The notes under the pieces are model-generated. The model searched no databases. It had not been told where the DNA came from and worked only from the letters and a program-made list of their open reading frames with translations. A stretch of 64,000 nt of DNA from Streptomyces ferrugineus. Lineage in GTDB: Bacteria > Actinomycetota > Actinomycetes > Streptomycetales > Streptomycetaceae. The DNA is taken from assembly GCF_015160855.1 (NCBI RefSeq), contig NZ_CP063373.1, positions 3,658,001-3,722,000 on the forward strand, in the 5' to 3' direction. Below, piece after piece: positions 50,410 to 59,053 of the stretch (its first letter is position 1; each line of letters starts with the position of its first letter). The position numbers were made by a program, and so were the translations under genes.

Positions 50410-51138
50410 TCAGGCAGGCTGCTGGGCGGCTGCGATGCGCTCGTTGCGCAGCGCCTCGTACCAGCGGTCGTCCGTCGGGGGCAGCGCGTTCACGTCGAGC
50501 GCCAGCTTCAGCAGCAGGTCGGCGATCAGCGGATTGCGGGCGAGCACCGGACCGTGCATGTACGTGCCGAAGACGGTGTCGTTGTACGCGCCCTCCGTGC
50601 CGTCCCCCGTGCCGTTGCCCTTGCCCAGGCGGACCTGGGCCAAGGGGCGGGCGGTCGGGCCGAGGTGGGTGACGCCCTGGTGGTTCTCGAAGCCGGTCAG
50701 CGGAGGCAGGCCCAGGCGCGGGTCGATGTCGGCGAGCACGTCACCGACGCACCGCTCGCCCTCGCCGCGCACGGACACCACGTCGATCAGCCCGAGGCCG
50801 GGCTCGCGCTGCCCGAGGTCGTTGATGAACTCGTGCCCGAGGATCTGGTAGCCGGCGCACACCGAGAACACGATGGCGCCGTTCTCGACGGCGCGGCTCA
50901 GACCGCCGTCGCGCCGCAGCCGCTCGGCCGCGAGCCGCTGCGGGCGGTCCTCGCCGCCGCCGATGAGGTAGATGTCGCCGGAGGTCGGGATCGGCTGGTC
51001 GCTGCGCACGTCGAGCCGGGCCACGTCGAGGCCGCGCTGGCGGGCGCGGCGCTCCACGACGAGGACGTTGCCCTGGTCGCCGTAGGTGCTGAGCAGGTCG
51101 GGGTAGACCCAGACGACCCGCAGTTGGTTGTCGCTCAC
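50410..51138 (-). CDS. gatD: lipid II isoglutaminyl synthase, amidotransferase subunit
   Basis: 242 residues, class I-like glutamine amidotransferase (GATase3/CobB-CobQ type). VWVYPDLLSTYGDQGN at the start, IYLIGGGEDRPQ, the nucleophilic Cys in FSVCAGYQILG (about 94) and the His in YMHGPVLARNP (about 194). With MurT, encoded 23 nt upstream, it amidates the D-glutamate of lipid II at the cytoplasmic membrane. Confidence 0.94.
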   Translation of the reverse strand: MSDNQLRVVWVYPDLLSTYGDQGNVLVVERRARQRGLDVARLDVRSDQPIPTSGDIYLIGGGEDRPQRLAAERLRRDGGLSRAVENGAIVFSVCAGYQILGHEFINDLGQREPGLGLIDVVSVRGEGERCVGDVLADIDPRLGLPPLTGFENHQGVTHLGPTARPLAQVRLGKGNGTGDGTEGAYNDTVFGTYMHGPVLARNPLIADLLLKLALDVNALPPTDDRWYEALRNERIAAAQQPA

Positions 51139-51161
51139 TTAAGTCCCCTGAAGTCCGGTGG

Positions 51162-52400
51162 TCAGTTGCCGACGCGGCGGCGCAGGTCCTGGAACGCGGT
51201 GTAGTTGGCGATGACCTCGATCCGGCCCGGCGGGCACTTCTGCACGGCCTGGTCGAGGTTCTCGCAGACCTGGAACTGCTGGTCCGCGACCTCCAGGCGC
51301 ACCGCGAGGTCGAGCCTGCGGTCGCCGATGACACAGATCGGGTGCCCGCTGAGCCGGGTGTAGTCGACGTCCCACAGCCAGGAGGTGTCGGTGCCGTCCG
51401 CGCCGCGCGCGTTCACGGAGAGGATCACCGGGGTCGGCGGCGGGTCGATCAGGGAGAACGTCTCCAGCCAGCCGGCCGGGTTCTTGGCGAGCAGCAGCCG
51501 CAGATCGCGTCCCTGGAACTGCACGACGTCGTAGCGCCCGGCGACGGCCTGCACCTGGTACATGCGCTCCAGGGCGACCTGCGGCGGCACCCCGAAGACG
51601 GCGGCCACCGCGGCCGAGGAGGCGGCGTTGGCCTTGTTGGCCCGGCCGGGCAGCTGAAGGTGGATGGGCCACGCGGAACCGTGCGGGTCCAGGACGTGGT
51701 CCCCGGACAGCGCCCAGCTCGGCGTGGGGCGGCGGAAGCCGCACTCACCGCAGAACCAGTCGTCCCCCGGCCGCTGCATCACACCGCCGCAGGACGGGCA
51801 GGACCAGGCGTCGTCCTTCCACATCTGCCCGGCGGCGACCCAGATCACGTTGGGCGAGGAGGAAGCGGCCCACACCACCAGCGGGTCGTCGCAGTTGGCG
51901 ACGACCACGGCCTTCGAACCGGCGAGCCCCTCACGCCAGTTCTCGGCGAGCATCCGGGTCTCGGCGGCCCGGTCCAGCTGGTCGCGGGAGAGGTTGAGCA
52001 GGGCGATGCACTTCGGGTCGGTGTCCCGGGCGACTCCGGCGAGGTACTTCTCGTCGACCTCGATGACGCCGTAGCGCGCCTCCGAGCTGCCCGCGAGCGC
52101 CGAGGTGATGCCGGCGGGCATGTTGGCGCCGAGCGCGTTGGAGACGACCGGCCCCGCGGCCCGCAGCGCCTCCGCGATGAGCCGCGTCGTCGTGGTCTTG
52201 CCGTTGGTCGCCGACACCAGGATCACGTCCAGGTTCTGGGCGAGCCTGGCGAGGAGGTCGGGGTCGAGTTTGAGTGCCACCCGGCCACCGATCACCGAAC
52301 CGCTGCCGCGCCCCGCGGCGCGCGATGCCGCCGCGACCGCCTTGCCCGCGGTCACGGCGATCTTGGCCCGCGGCGTGAGCGGGTCCGAGTTGCCTGCCAT
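51162..52400 (-). CDS. murT: lipid II isoglutaminyl synthase, Mur-ligase-like subunit
   Basis: 412 residues. Mur ligase fold: ATP P-loop SATNGKTTTTRLI (about 62-74), NLSRDQLDRAAE, an inserted Cys4 zinc ribbon (CPSCGG...CGECG, about 205-225) diagnostic of MurT, and the DUF1727 C-terminal domain (about 310-405). It activates the D-Glu carboxylate of lipid II with ATP and accepts ammonia from GatD. Operon murT-gatD. Confidence 0.95.
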   Translation of the reverse strand: MAGNSDPLTPRAKIAVTAGKAVAAASRAAGRGSGSVIGGRVALKLDPDLLARLAQNLDVILVSATNGKTTTTRLIAEALRAAGPVVSNALGANMPAGITSALAGSSEARYGVIEVDEKYLAGVARDTDPKCIALLNLSRDQLDRAAETRMLAENWREGLAGSKAVVVANCDDPLVVWAASSSPNVIWVAAGQMWKDDAWSCPSCGGVMQRPGDDWFCGECGFRRPTPSWALSGDHVLDPHGSAWPIHLQLPGRANKANAASSAAVAAVFGVPPQVALERMYQVQAVAGRYDVVQFQGRDLRLLLAKNPAGWLETFSLIDPPPTPVILSVNARGADGTDTSWLWDVDYTRLSGHPICVIGDRRLDLAVRLEVADQQFQVCENLDQAVQKCPPGRIEVIANYTAFQDLRRRVGN

Positions 52401-52512
52401 CAGTTCTCGATCCTCCTTGCGTACCAGCCGCGCCTGAAGCCCTACGGCAACGTGGTGGTGGTCAGCCTATCGAGATCCATTCGCACTCCCGAATCGCCGT
52501 ACCCTTGCGGCC

Positions 52513-53052
52513 ATGCGCAATGTCTCCATTCCGGGCACACACGGGCGTGTTCGGCCCCTCACCCTGCTCGGTGGCCCCGTGCTGCACGCACCGTGCGAGG
52601 AGGTCACCGACTTCGGCCCGGAACTGGCGGCGCTGGTGGACGACTTGTTCGCGACGATGTACGCCGCGCAGGGCGTGGGACTGGCGGCGAACCAGGTGGG
52701 GGAGCCGCTGCGGGTCTTCGTGTACGACTGCCCCGACGACGAGGACGTACGGCATCTCGGCCATGTGGTGAACCCACGGCTCGTGGCGGCGGACGGCGTC
52801 GTGATCCGCGGGCCGGAGGGCTGTCTGTCCCTGCCGGGCCTTGAGGCGGGGACGGAGCGGTACGACCACGCCGTGGTCGAGGGGTTCACGGTGGCGGGGG
52901 AGCCGGTGACCGTTCACGGGACGGGGTTCTTCGCGCGGTGCCTGCAGCACGAGTGCGATCACCTGGAGGGCCGGGTGTACATCGATCACCTCACGGGGTG
53001 GCGAAAGCGACGGGTGCTGCGGCAGGCCGCGCGAGCGCCGTGGGGAAGATGA
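52513..53052 (+). CDS. def: peptide deformylase
   Basis: 179 residues. The three PDF motifs are present: GVGLAANQ (about 55), EGCLSLPG (metal Cys about 105) and QHECDHLEG (metal His residues, catalytic Glu; about 143). It removes the formyl group from nascent proteins. Streptomyces carry several PDF genes, and this is one of them. TACCCT at 52500-52505 lies 7 nt before the ATG, so the message may be leaderless. Divergent from murT. Confidence 0.94.
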   Translation: MRNVSIPGTHGRVRPLTLLGGPVLHAPCEEVTDFGPELAALVDDLFATMYAAQGVGLAANQVGEPLRVFVYDCPDDEDVRHLGHVVNPRLVAADGVVIRGPEGCLSLPGLEAGTERYDHAVVEGFTVAGEPVTVHGTGFFARCLQHECDHLEGRVYIDHLTGWRKRRVLRQAARAPWGR

Positions 53053-53076
53053 CGCGATCCCGCCCCTGAGGGCGCC

Positions 53077-53721
53077 TCAGAAACCAGGGCCGCCCATCTT
53101 GTCCCCCGCCGCCGCCAGCCTGCCCCACAACAGGTCGGCCAGACTGCGCACCAACTCCGTGCGCGTGCACGGCCGTTCCCCCAGCCACCAGTCTCCCGCG
53201 GCATGCATCATCCCGACGATCCCGTGCCCCCACACCCGGGCCAGCTGCTGACTGCCGGGACCGAGATCCAGCCGCTCCTCGATGACGGTGGCCAGTTCCT
53301 CACCCATCCTGCGGAGCAACGGCGCCGAGTGCTTGCCGACGTCGAACCCCTGGTCCCCGGTCTGGCCCGCGTCCGCCGGATGCATCAGGAACCGGTACAC
53401 CTGAGGCCGTGCCTCGATCGCCGCGAGGTAGGTGTCCAGCGTGGCCTCGACCCGCTCGCGCCGGTCCGCGGGAGCGTCCAGCGCCGCCCGCAACGAGTCC
53501 AGGAGCGCATCCGTGTGTCTTTTGGCCAACGCCGCGTAAAGTCCGCCTTTGTCGCCGAAGTGCCGATACAGAATGGGCTTTGTGATGCCCGCTTCCGCCG
53601 CGATCGCGTTCATCGAGGCTTGTGGGCCGTCGCGCAGCACCACCCGGTCGGCGGCCTCCAGCAGCTCGCGCCGACGGCGATCGGCGGACCGCTGCTGATC
53701 GGTCCGCTGCGTGGTGTCCAT
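53077..53721 (-). CDS. TetR-family regulator of the adjacent acyl-CoA dehydrogenase
   Basis: 214 residues. TetR_N HTH (about 14-62; RRRELLEAADRVVLRDGPQA, MNAIAAEAGITKPILYRHF) and a C-terminal domain with PADAGQTGDQGFDVGKHSAP. It is divergent from an acyl-CoA dehydrogenase gene with a palindrome in between; such TetR proteins usually sense acyl-CoA and control fatty-acid or branched-chain degradation. Confidence 0.92.
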   Translation of the reverse strand: MDTTQRTDQQRSADRRRRELLEAADRVVLRDGPQASMNAIAAEAGITKPILYRHFGDKGGLYAALAKRHTDALLDSLRAALDAPADRRERVEATLDTYLAAIEARPQVYRFLMHPADAGQTGDQGFDVGKHSAPLLRRMGEELATVIEERLDLGPGSQQLARVWGHGIVGMMHAAGDWWLGERPCTRTELVRSLADLLWGRLAAAGDKMGGPGF

Positions 53722-53835
53722 GAGCTCTCCCCACCCGTACTGATTCGGTGACGCCTGCGCAAACTAACACCCAACCTGCCACAACCATCGAACGGGCTGC
53801 CGATCGGGCATCGTGGGTTGACTTTACCTACTCGC

Positions 53836-53857
53836 CGGTAACAAACTAGGGTTACCG
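53836..53857. promoter_or_regulatory. TetR operator upstream of acyl-CoA dehydrogenase
   Basis: CGGTAAC-N8-GTTACCG, a perfect 7-bp inverted repeat covering TAGGGT (53847-53852), a good Streptomyces -10 hexamer. TTTACC (53823-53828) is 18 nt upstream and could be the -35. Binding of the divergent TetR protein would shut this promoter. A further half site GTAAC follows at 53861-53865. Confidence 0.68.
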
Positions 53858-53905
53858 CAAGTAACAACATGCATGCTGCCATGCACGTACGCCGCTGGAG
53901 GGGAC

Positions 53906-55132
53906 ATGGCCGAGTTCACCATGGAGCTCAACGACGAACAGAAGGAGGTCCGGGACTGGCTGCACGGTTTCGCCGCCGATGTGATCCGCCCCGCGGCCGC
54001 CGAATGGGACGAGCGTGAGGAGACTCCCTGGCCGGTCATCCAGGAGGCCGCGAAGGTCGGCATCTACTCGCTCGACTTCTACGCCCAGCAGTACTTCGAC
54101 CCGACCGGCCTCGGCATCCCCATGGCGATGGAGGAGCTGTTCTGGGGTGACGCGGGCATCGCCCTGTCGATCGTCGGCACCGGTCTCGCCGCCGTCGGCG
54201 TCCTCGCCAACGGCACCGAGGAGCAGATCGGCACCTGGGTGCCCCAGATGTACGGCGACGCCAACGATGTCAAGCTCGCCGCGTTCTGCTCGTCCGAGCC
54301 CGACGCCGGCTCCGACGTCGCCTCGATGCGCACCCGTGCCGTGTACGACGAGGCCAAGGACGAGTGGGTGATCAACGGCACGAAGACCTGGGCGACCAAC
54401 GGCGGCATCGCCAACGTCCACGTGGTCGTCGCGGTCGTCGACGCGGACCTCGGCTCCAAGGGCCACGCGTCCTTCATCATCCCGCCGAACACGCCGGGCC
54501 TGTCCCAGGGCCAGAAGTTCAAGAAGCACGGCATCCGTGCCTCGCACACCGCCGAGGTCATCCTCGACAACGTGCGCGTCCCGGGCTCCTGCCTGCTGGG
54601 CGGCAAGGCGAAGCTGGACGAGCGGCTGGCGCGGGCGCGCGAGCGGGCCAAGGCGGGCGGCGAGCGCGTGAAGAACGCGGCGATGGCCACGTTCGAGGCG
54701 AGCCGCCCCGCGGTCGGAGCCATGGCGGTGGGCACGGCTCGGGCGGCGTACGAGGTCGCCCTCGACTACGCGATGACGCGTGAGCAGTTCGGGCGCCCGA
54801 TCATCGACAACCAGGGCGTGGCCTTCCAGCTCGCCGAGATGCGGACGCAGATCGACGCCGCGCGGCTTCTGGTGTGGCGTGCGTCCTGGATGGCGATCAA
54901 CGGGAAGCCGTTCACCGCGGCCGAGGGGTCGATGTCGAAGCTGTTCGCGAGCGAGACGGCGAAGAAGGTCACGGCTCAGGCCATACAGATCCTGGGCGGC
55001 AACGGCTACACGCGCGAGTACCCCGTGGAGCGGATGCACCGCGACAGCGCGATCTACACGATCTTCGAGGGCACGAGCGAGATCCAGCGGCTGGTGATCG
55101 CCCGTACGTTGTCGGGTATGCCGATTCGGTAA
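53906..55132 (+). CDS. acyl-CoA dehydrogenase
   Basis: 408 residues with all three ACAD domains. FAD/substrate motifs: FCSSEPDAGSDVASMRTRA (about 138), TNGGIANVHVV, REQFGRPIIDNQGVAFQLA, QILGGNGYTREYPVERM and the catalytic Glu in IFEGTSEIQRL (about 390). A charged insert KLDERLARARERAKAGGERV (about 235-255) extends the middle domain. It oxidises acyl-CoA in the cytoplasm. ATG 53906 after GGAGGGGAC is preferred. Regulated by the divergent TetR gene. Confidence 0.94.
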   Translation: MAEFTMELNDEQKEVRDWLHGFAADVIRPAAAEWDEREETPWPVIQEAAKVGIYSLDFYAQQYFDPTGLGIPMAMEELFWGDAGIALSIVGTGLAAVGVLANGTEEQIGTWVPQMYGDANDVKLAAFCSSEPDAGSDVASMRTRAVYDEAKDEWVINGTKTWATNGGIANVHVVVAVVDADLGSKGHASFIIPPNTPGLSQGQKFKKHGIRASHTAEVILDNVRVPGSCLLGGKAKLDERLARARERAKAGGERVKNAAMATFEASRPAVGAMAVGTARAAYEVALDYAMTREQFGRPIIDNQGVAFQLAEMRTQIDAARLLVWRASWMAINGKPFTAAEGSMSKLFASETAKKVTAQAIQILGGNGYTREYPVERMHRDSAIYTIFEGTSEIQRLVIARTLSGMPIR

Positions 55133-55173
55133 GCGCCGTGGAGGTGCTGCGCGATGCGGTCCGCGGCTTCGGC

Positions 55174-55203
55174 GTGGCTGGTCGCGCAGTTCCCCGCGCC
55201 TCA
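55174..55203. repeat. extragenic repeat, copy 1
   Basis: GTGGCTGGTCGCGCAG followed by TTCCCCGCGCCTCA. It is almost the same as 59022-59053. From memory this element occurs many times in Streptomyces genomes. Both copies here touch the 3' end of a minus-strand gene; read on that strand, GCGC-N8-GCGC can form a hairpin. Confidence 0.75.
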
Positions 55204-55206
55204 CCC

Positions 55207-55443
55207 CTACGGAGCAGTCCCGCTGCTGTGCGCGATGCACGCCACGTCGATCCGGTCGGCGAGCTTCGCCAGCTCGATCGTCAGCGCGGCCACCGTGTCC
55301 TCGTCGAGCCCTTCCTCCCCGTTCTCGACAAGGTGCACCCACCGACCACCCACCGTACGCAGCAGCTTGCTCACATCGGCGGCAGCCACCTGCAAGGTCC
55401 CGCGGTCATCGACGATCAGCGGCAGAGTAACTTCGCGGTTCAC
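55207..55443 (-). CDS. small conserved hypothetical protein
   Basis: 78 residues from GTG 55443: NREVTLPLIVDDRGTLQVAA then a helical segment DEDTVAALTIELAKLADRID. No catalytic motif or membrane segment, and I do not recognise a named domain, though similar short proteins are familiar from Streptomyces. It starts 25 nt after the aldehyde dehydrogenase stop and may be co-transcribed. Confidence 0.68.
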   Translation of the reverse strand: MNREVTLPLIVDDRGTLQVAAADVSKLLRTVGGRWVHLVENGEEGLDEDTVAALTIELAKLADRIDVACIAHSSGTAP

Positions 55444-55468
55444 ACCCGGGATCGTAACCGCGCAGGGC

Positions 55469-56863
55469 TCACGCACCCTGCCAAACCGTAGTGATGTTGC
55501 AGAACTCGCGGATTCCGTGCCCCGACAGCTCACGCCCGAATCCGGACCGCTTCACTCCGCCGAACGGGAACGCCGGATGGGACGCGGTCATCCCGTTGAC
55601 GTACACGCTTCCGGCCTCCAGATCCCGTACGAACCGGTCGACGTCGGCCTCGTCGCGGGTCCATACGTTCGAACTCAGTCCGAAGGGTGAGTCGTTGGCG
55701 ATCAGCACCGCCTCGTCCAGATCGGCGGCCCGGTACAGCGTGGCGACCGGACCGAAGGCCTCCTCGCGGTGGATCCGCATCTCACGGGTGATGTCGGCGA
55801 GCACCGTGGGCGGGTAGTACCAGCCGGGCAGTTCGGGCCGGCGGATCCGGTGGCCGCCGCACAGCACGGTCGCGCCGCTGCGCTTGGCGTCGTCGACCAG
55901 CTCCTCCAGGTCGGTGCGGCCCTGCTCGCTCGACAGCGGGCCGACCTCCGTCTCCTCCCGCATCGGGTCGCCGACCACCAGCGCCTTCATGCCCTCGACG
56001 AACCGGTCGGCGAAGGCGTCGTAGACGTCCGTGTGCACGATGAACCGCTTGGCCGCGATGCAGGACTGCCCGGTGTTCTGCACCCGCGCGGTCACGGCGA
56101 TCCGCGCCGCGCGATCGAGGTCGGCCGACGGCATGACGACGTAGGGATCGCTGCCGCCCAGCTCCAGCACCGTCTTCTTGACCATCTCCCCGGAGGTGGA
56201 GGCGACCGCTCGGCCCGCGGGCTCGCTGCCGGTCAGCGTCGCCGCCTTGACGCGGTCGTCGCGCAGGATGTCGTCCACCTGCCCGGCGCCGATCAGCAGG
56301 GTCTGGAAACAGCCCTCCGGATAGCCCGCGCGGTGGAACAGGTCCTCGATGTACAGGGCGGTCTGGGGGACGTTCGAGGCGTGCTTGAGCAGGCCGACGT
56401 TGCCCGCCATCAGCGCCGGGGCCGCGAAGCGGATCACCTGCCAGAGCGGGAAGTTCCACGGCATCACCGCGAGGATCGGCCCGAGCGGGCGGTAGCGCAC
56501 CCGTACGCGCGAGGCGCCCGAGTCCTTCACGTCGGAGTCGGCCGGCTCCTCGTCGGCGAGCAGTTCCTCGGCGCGTTCGGCGTACCAGCGCATCGCCTTG
56601 GCGCACTTGGCGGTCTCCGCGCGGGCCTGGGTGATGGGCTTGCCCATCTCGGTGGTCATCACCCGGGCCACGTCCTCGGCATCCGCGTCCAGGTGGTTCG
56701 CGGCCTGGAGCAGGAGGCGTGAGCGGTCGACGAAGCTCGTCGTGCGGTAGGTGCGGAAGGTGGCCTCGGCGAGCTGGAGCCTGCGCTCGATCTCCTCCTC
56801 GCCCATGGCCTCGTACGTCTTGAGCGTCTCGCCGTTCGCCGGGTTCACCGTCGCGATGGGCAT
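55469..56863 (-). CDS. NAD(P)-dependent aldehyde dehydrogenase (succinate-semialdehyde type)
   Basis: 464 residues. MPWNFPLWQVIRFAAPALMA (cofactor-binding region, about 135-154), the general-base Glu in LELGGSDPYVV, the catalytic Cys in GQSCIAAKRF (about 267), and EEAFGPVATLYRA. The sequence is closest to the NADP-type succinate-semialdehyde dehydrogenases (GABA degradation), short subgroup. Substrate assignment is probable, not certain. Located between a small hypothetical gene and a Nudix gene on the same strand. Confidence 0.9.
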   Translation of the reverse strand: MPIATVNPANGETLKTYEAMGEEEIERRLQLAEATFRTYRTTSFVDRSRLLLQAANHLDADAEDVARVMTTEMGKPITQARAETAKCAKAMRWYAERAEELLADEEPADSDVKDSGASRVRVRYRPLGPILAVMPWNFPLWQVIRFAAPALMAGNVGLLKHASNVPQTALYIEDLFHRAGYPEGCFQTLLIGAGQVDDILRDDRVKAATLTGSEPAGRAVASTSGEMVKKTVLELGGSDPYVVMPSADLDRAARIAVTARVQNTGQSCIAAKRFIVHTDVYDAFADRFVEGMKALVVGDPMREETEVGPLSSEQGRTDLEELVDDAKRSGATVLCGGHRIRRPELPGWYYPPTVLADITREMRIHREEAFGPVATLYRAADLDEAVLIANDSPFGLSSNVWTRDEADVDRFVRDLEAGSVYVNGMTASHPAFPFGGVKRSGFGRELSGHGIREFCNITTVWQGA

Positions 56864-56939
56864 GACCGACCTCCTGGAAACGGACTGATGCTTCGACCTT
56901 CCCGCGCCGCGGTGGGGACCGCAACGCGTGTACGGCCGC

Positions 56940-57413
56940 TCAGGCCGAGTGCTCCGCCAGCCGGTCGAGAAACGCGGCCTGGGCCTTGACGACGACCTCG
57001 CGCGCCCGGTCCAGGCCGAGCCATTCGACCCGGTCCAGCTCCGGGAACCGCTGGGTCCGGCCGGAGCGGGGCGGCCACTCCATGGCGAACGTGCCGGGCA
57101 CGACCGTCGCCGGGTCGAGATCGGCCTCGACCGCCCACACCGTGACGATCTTGCCGCCCGACTGCCTGACCTCGCCGAGCGGCACGACCTCCCCGTCGGG
57201 CGGCGCCAGCCCCAGCTCCTCCCGGAACTCGCGGCGGGCCGCGTCCCAGGCGGGCTCGTCGGGGTCGTACTCGCCCTTGGGGACCGTCCATGCCCCGACG
57301 TCCCGCTTGGCGAAGAACGGGCCGCCCATGTGCCCGAGCAGCACTTCCAGGCCGTCGGCGGTGCGGCGGAAGAGCAGCAGGCCCGCGCTGTGCCGCGCCC
57401 GGGACGCGGTCAC
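56940..57413 (-). CDS. Nudix hydrolase coupled to DNA ligase
   Basis: 157 residues. Nudix box GEYDPDEPAWDAARREFREE then LGLAPP (GX5EX7REUXEEXGU pattern: G about 47, Glu residues at the REFREE core) with YDPDEP as the start. GAWTVPKGEY precedes it. Targets could be a damaged nucleotide or capped nucleic acid. It begins at GTG 57413, overlapping the ligase stop by 4 nt (GTGA), so it is made with the ligase and may clean up its substrates or adenylated products. Confidence 0.88.
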   Translation of the reverse strand: MTASRARHSAGLLLFRRTADGLEVLLGHMGGPFFAKRDVGAWTVPKGEYDPDEPAWDAARREFREELGLAPPDGEVVPLGEVRQSGGKIVTVWAVEADLDPATVVPGTFAMEWPPRSGRTQRFPELDRVEWLGLDRAREVVVKAQAAFLDRLAEHSA

Positions 57414-58948
57414 GGCTTCACCTCCGGATGGGCCGCGAGCAGGGTCTCGACCGTGTCGGCCTCCTCCGGCCGCTTGTCCTCGCGATAGCGGACCACGCGG
57501 GCGAAGCGCAGGGTCACGCCGGCCGGGTAGCGGGTGGAGCGCTGCAGGCCGTCGTAGGCGATCTCGACGACCAGCTCGGGGCGTACGGTCACCACCCACC
57601 CGTCGCTGTCCACGGCGAGCTCCTGGAGCCGCTCGGTCTGCCAGGTCAGCAGCGCGTCGGTCATGCCCTTGAAGGTCTTGCCGAGCATGGCGAAACCGCC
57701 GTCCGCCGTGCGGGCGCCCAGGTGGAGGTTGGAGAGCTTGCCGGTCCTGCGGCCATGGCCCCACTCGGCGGCCAGCACCACCAGGTCGAGGGTGTGGACG
57801 GGCTTCACCTTCAGCCAGGAGGCGCCGCGCCGGCCCGCGCTGTAGGGGGCGTCGAGGGCCTTGACGACCACGCCCTCGTGGCCGCGCCCGAGCGTCTCGG
57901 CGAGGAAGTCCTCGGCCCGCGCGAGGTCGTCCGGGCCGGACACCAGCGTGCGGCGCACCCGCATCGGCTCGGGGACCAGCCGGGCCAGCTCCGCGTGCCG
58001 CTCGGTGAACGGCAGGTCGAGCAGGTCGTGGTCGTCGACGGACAGGGCGTCGAAGAACACGGGGGAGACGGGGACGTCCTCGGCCGCCGTCGCCACGTCC
58101 ACGCGGGAGCCGACGCGGCCGGCGGTCTCCTGGAAGGAGCGGGGGCGGCCCGCGTCGTCGAAGGCGATCACCTCGCCGTCCAGGATGAAGCGCTCCCCTC
58201 TCAACTCCATGGCCGCCGCGGTCAGTTCGGGCAGTCGGTCGGTGATGTCGTCGAGAGTGCGGGTGTAGATCCGTACCGTGTCGCCCTCGCGGTGGAGCTG
58301 GACCCGGACGCCGTCCAGCTTCTCCTCGACCGCGCACGCGCCGAGCTTGCCGACCGCCTCGGGCACCGAGGGCGCGGTGTGGGCCAGCATCGGCAGGACC
58401 GGGCGGCCGACGGTGAGCCGGAAGCGGTCCAGGGCCTGCGGTCCGTCCGCGAGCAGCGTCCGGGCGACGTTCTGGAGGGAGCCGGCGAGCATCACCGCCC
58501 GCCGTACGTCCGCGGGCGGCGCCCCGGTCGCCACCGCCAGCCCCTCCACCGCCACCGCGTCCAGCGCGCCCTGCCGGACCTCGCCGGTGATCAGCCCGAA
58601 CAGGAAGCGCTGCTCGTCCTCCGTGGCCGCGCCCATCAACTCGCCCACCAGACGTGCTCGTTCGGTCTGCGAGCCGGCCCCGGACACCTTGCCCAGCTCG
58701 GTGAGCCGGGCGTCCACCTCGCGCACGGTCAGGGCCGGCTCGGCGGCGGGCGGTACCGGGCGGCTCAGCACCTTCCAGCCGACGCCGAGCCGCCCCTGCG
58801 GCAGTCGGCCCGCGAGATACGGGATGACGATCGGCACGTCGTCCGCCTCGGCGTCCCGGAACAGCTCCGCCAGCAGAGCGATCTTCCGGGACCGCGCCGA
58901 GGTCGCGGCGACCTCTCGGGACACTTGGGCCAGCCGGGTCAGCAGCAT
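57410..58948 (-). CDS. ligB: ATP-dependent DNA ligase
   Basis: 512 residues. N-terminal DNA-binding domain (about 1-190), adenylation domain with AMP-accepting Lys in VEEKLDGVRVQLH (KxDG, about 208), DGEVIAFD, EGVVVKAL and WLKVKPVHTLDLVVLAAEWG (split: WLKVKP, LDLVVLAAEWG), and the C-terminal OB fold. This is the archaeal/eukaryote-like LigB type, a second ligase besides NAD-dependent LigA, used in repair. ATG 58948 is the conserved start (MLLTRLAQVSREVA). Confidence 0.95.
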   Translation of the reverse strand: MLLTRLAQVSREVAATSARSRKIALLAELFRDAEADDVPIVIPYLAGRLPQGRLGVGWKVLSRPVPPAAEPALTVREVDARLTELGKVSGAGSQTERARLVGELMGAATEDEQRFLFGLITGEVRQGALDAVAVEGLAVATGAPPADVRRAVMLAGSLQNVARTLLADGPQALDRFRLTVGRPVLPMLAHTAPSVPEAVGKLGACAVEEKLDGVRVQLHREGDTVRIYTRTLDDITDRLPELTAAAMELRGERFILDGEVIAFDDAGRPRSFQETAGRVGSRVDVATAAEDVPVSPVFFDALSVDDHDLLDLPFTERHAELARLVPEPMRVRRTLVSGPDDLARAEDFLAETLGRGHEGVVVKALDAPYSAGRRGASWLKVKPVHTLDLVVLAAEWGHGRRTGKLSNLHLGARTADGGFAMLGKTFKGMTDALLTWQTERLQELAVDSDGWVVTVRPELVVEIAYDGLQRSTRYPAGVTLRFARVVRYREDKRPEEADTVETLLAAHPEVKP

Positions 58949-59021
58949 GCAGCCCATGGTGCAACGGGCTCCGCCGGTATTCACCCGGACAAACGGGCCG
59001 TCGATCGTCTGAGGGTCCGTC

Positions 59022-59053
59022 GTGGCCGGTCGCGCAGTTCCCCGTGCCCCTCA
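59022..59053. repeat. extragenic repeat, copy 2
   Basis: GTGGCCGGTCGCGCAG followed by TTCCCCGTGCCCCTCA; 27 of the first 29 positions match copy 1 at 55174. The last three bases are the stop codon (TGA on the minus strand) of the flavoprotein gene. No open reading frame is involved. Confidence 0.75.
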
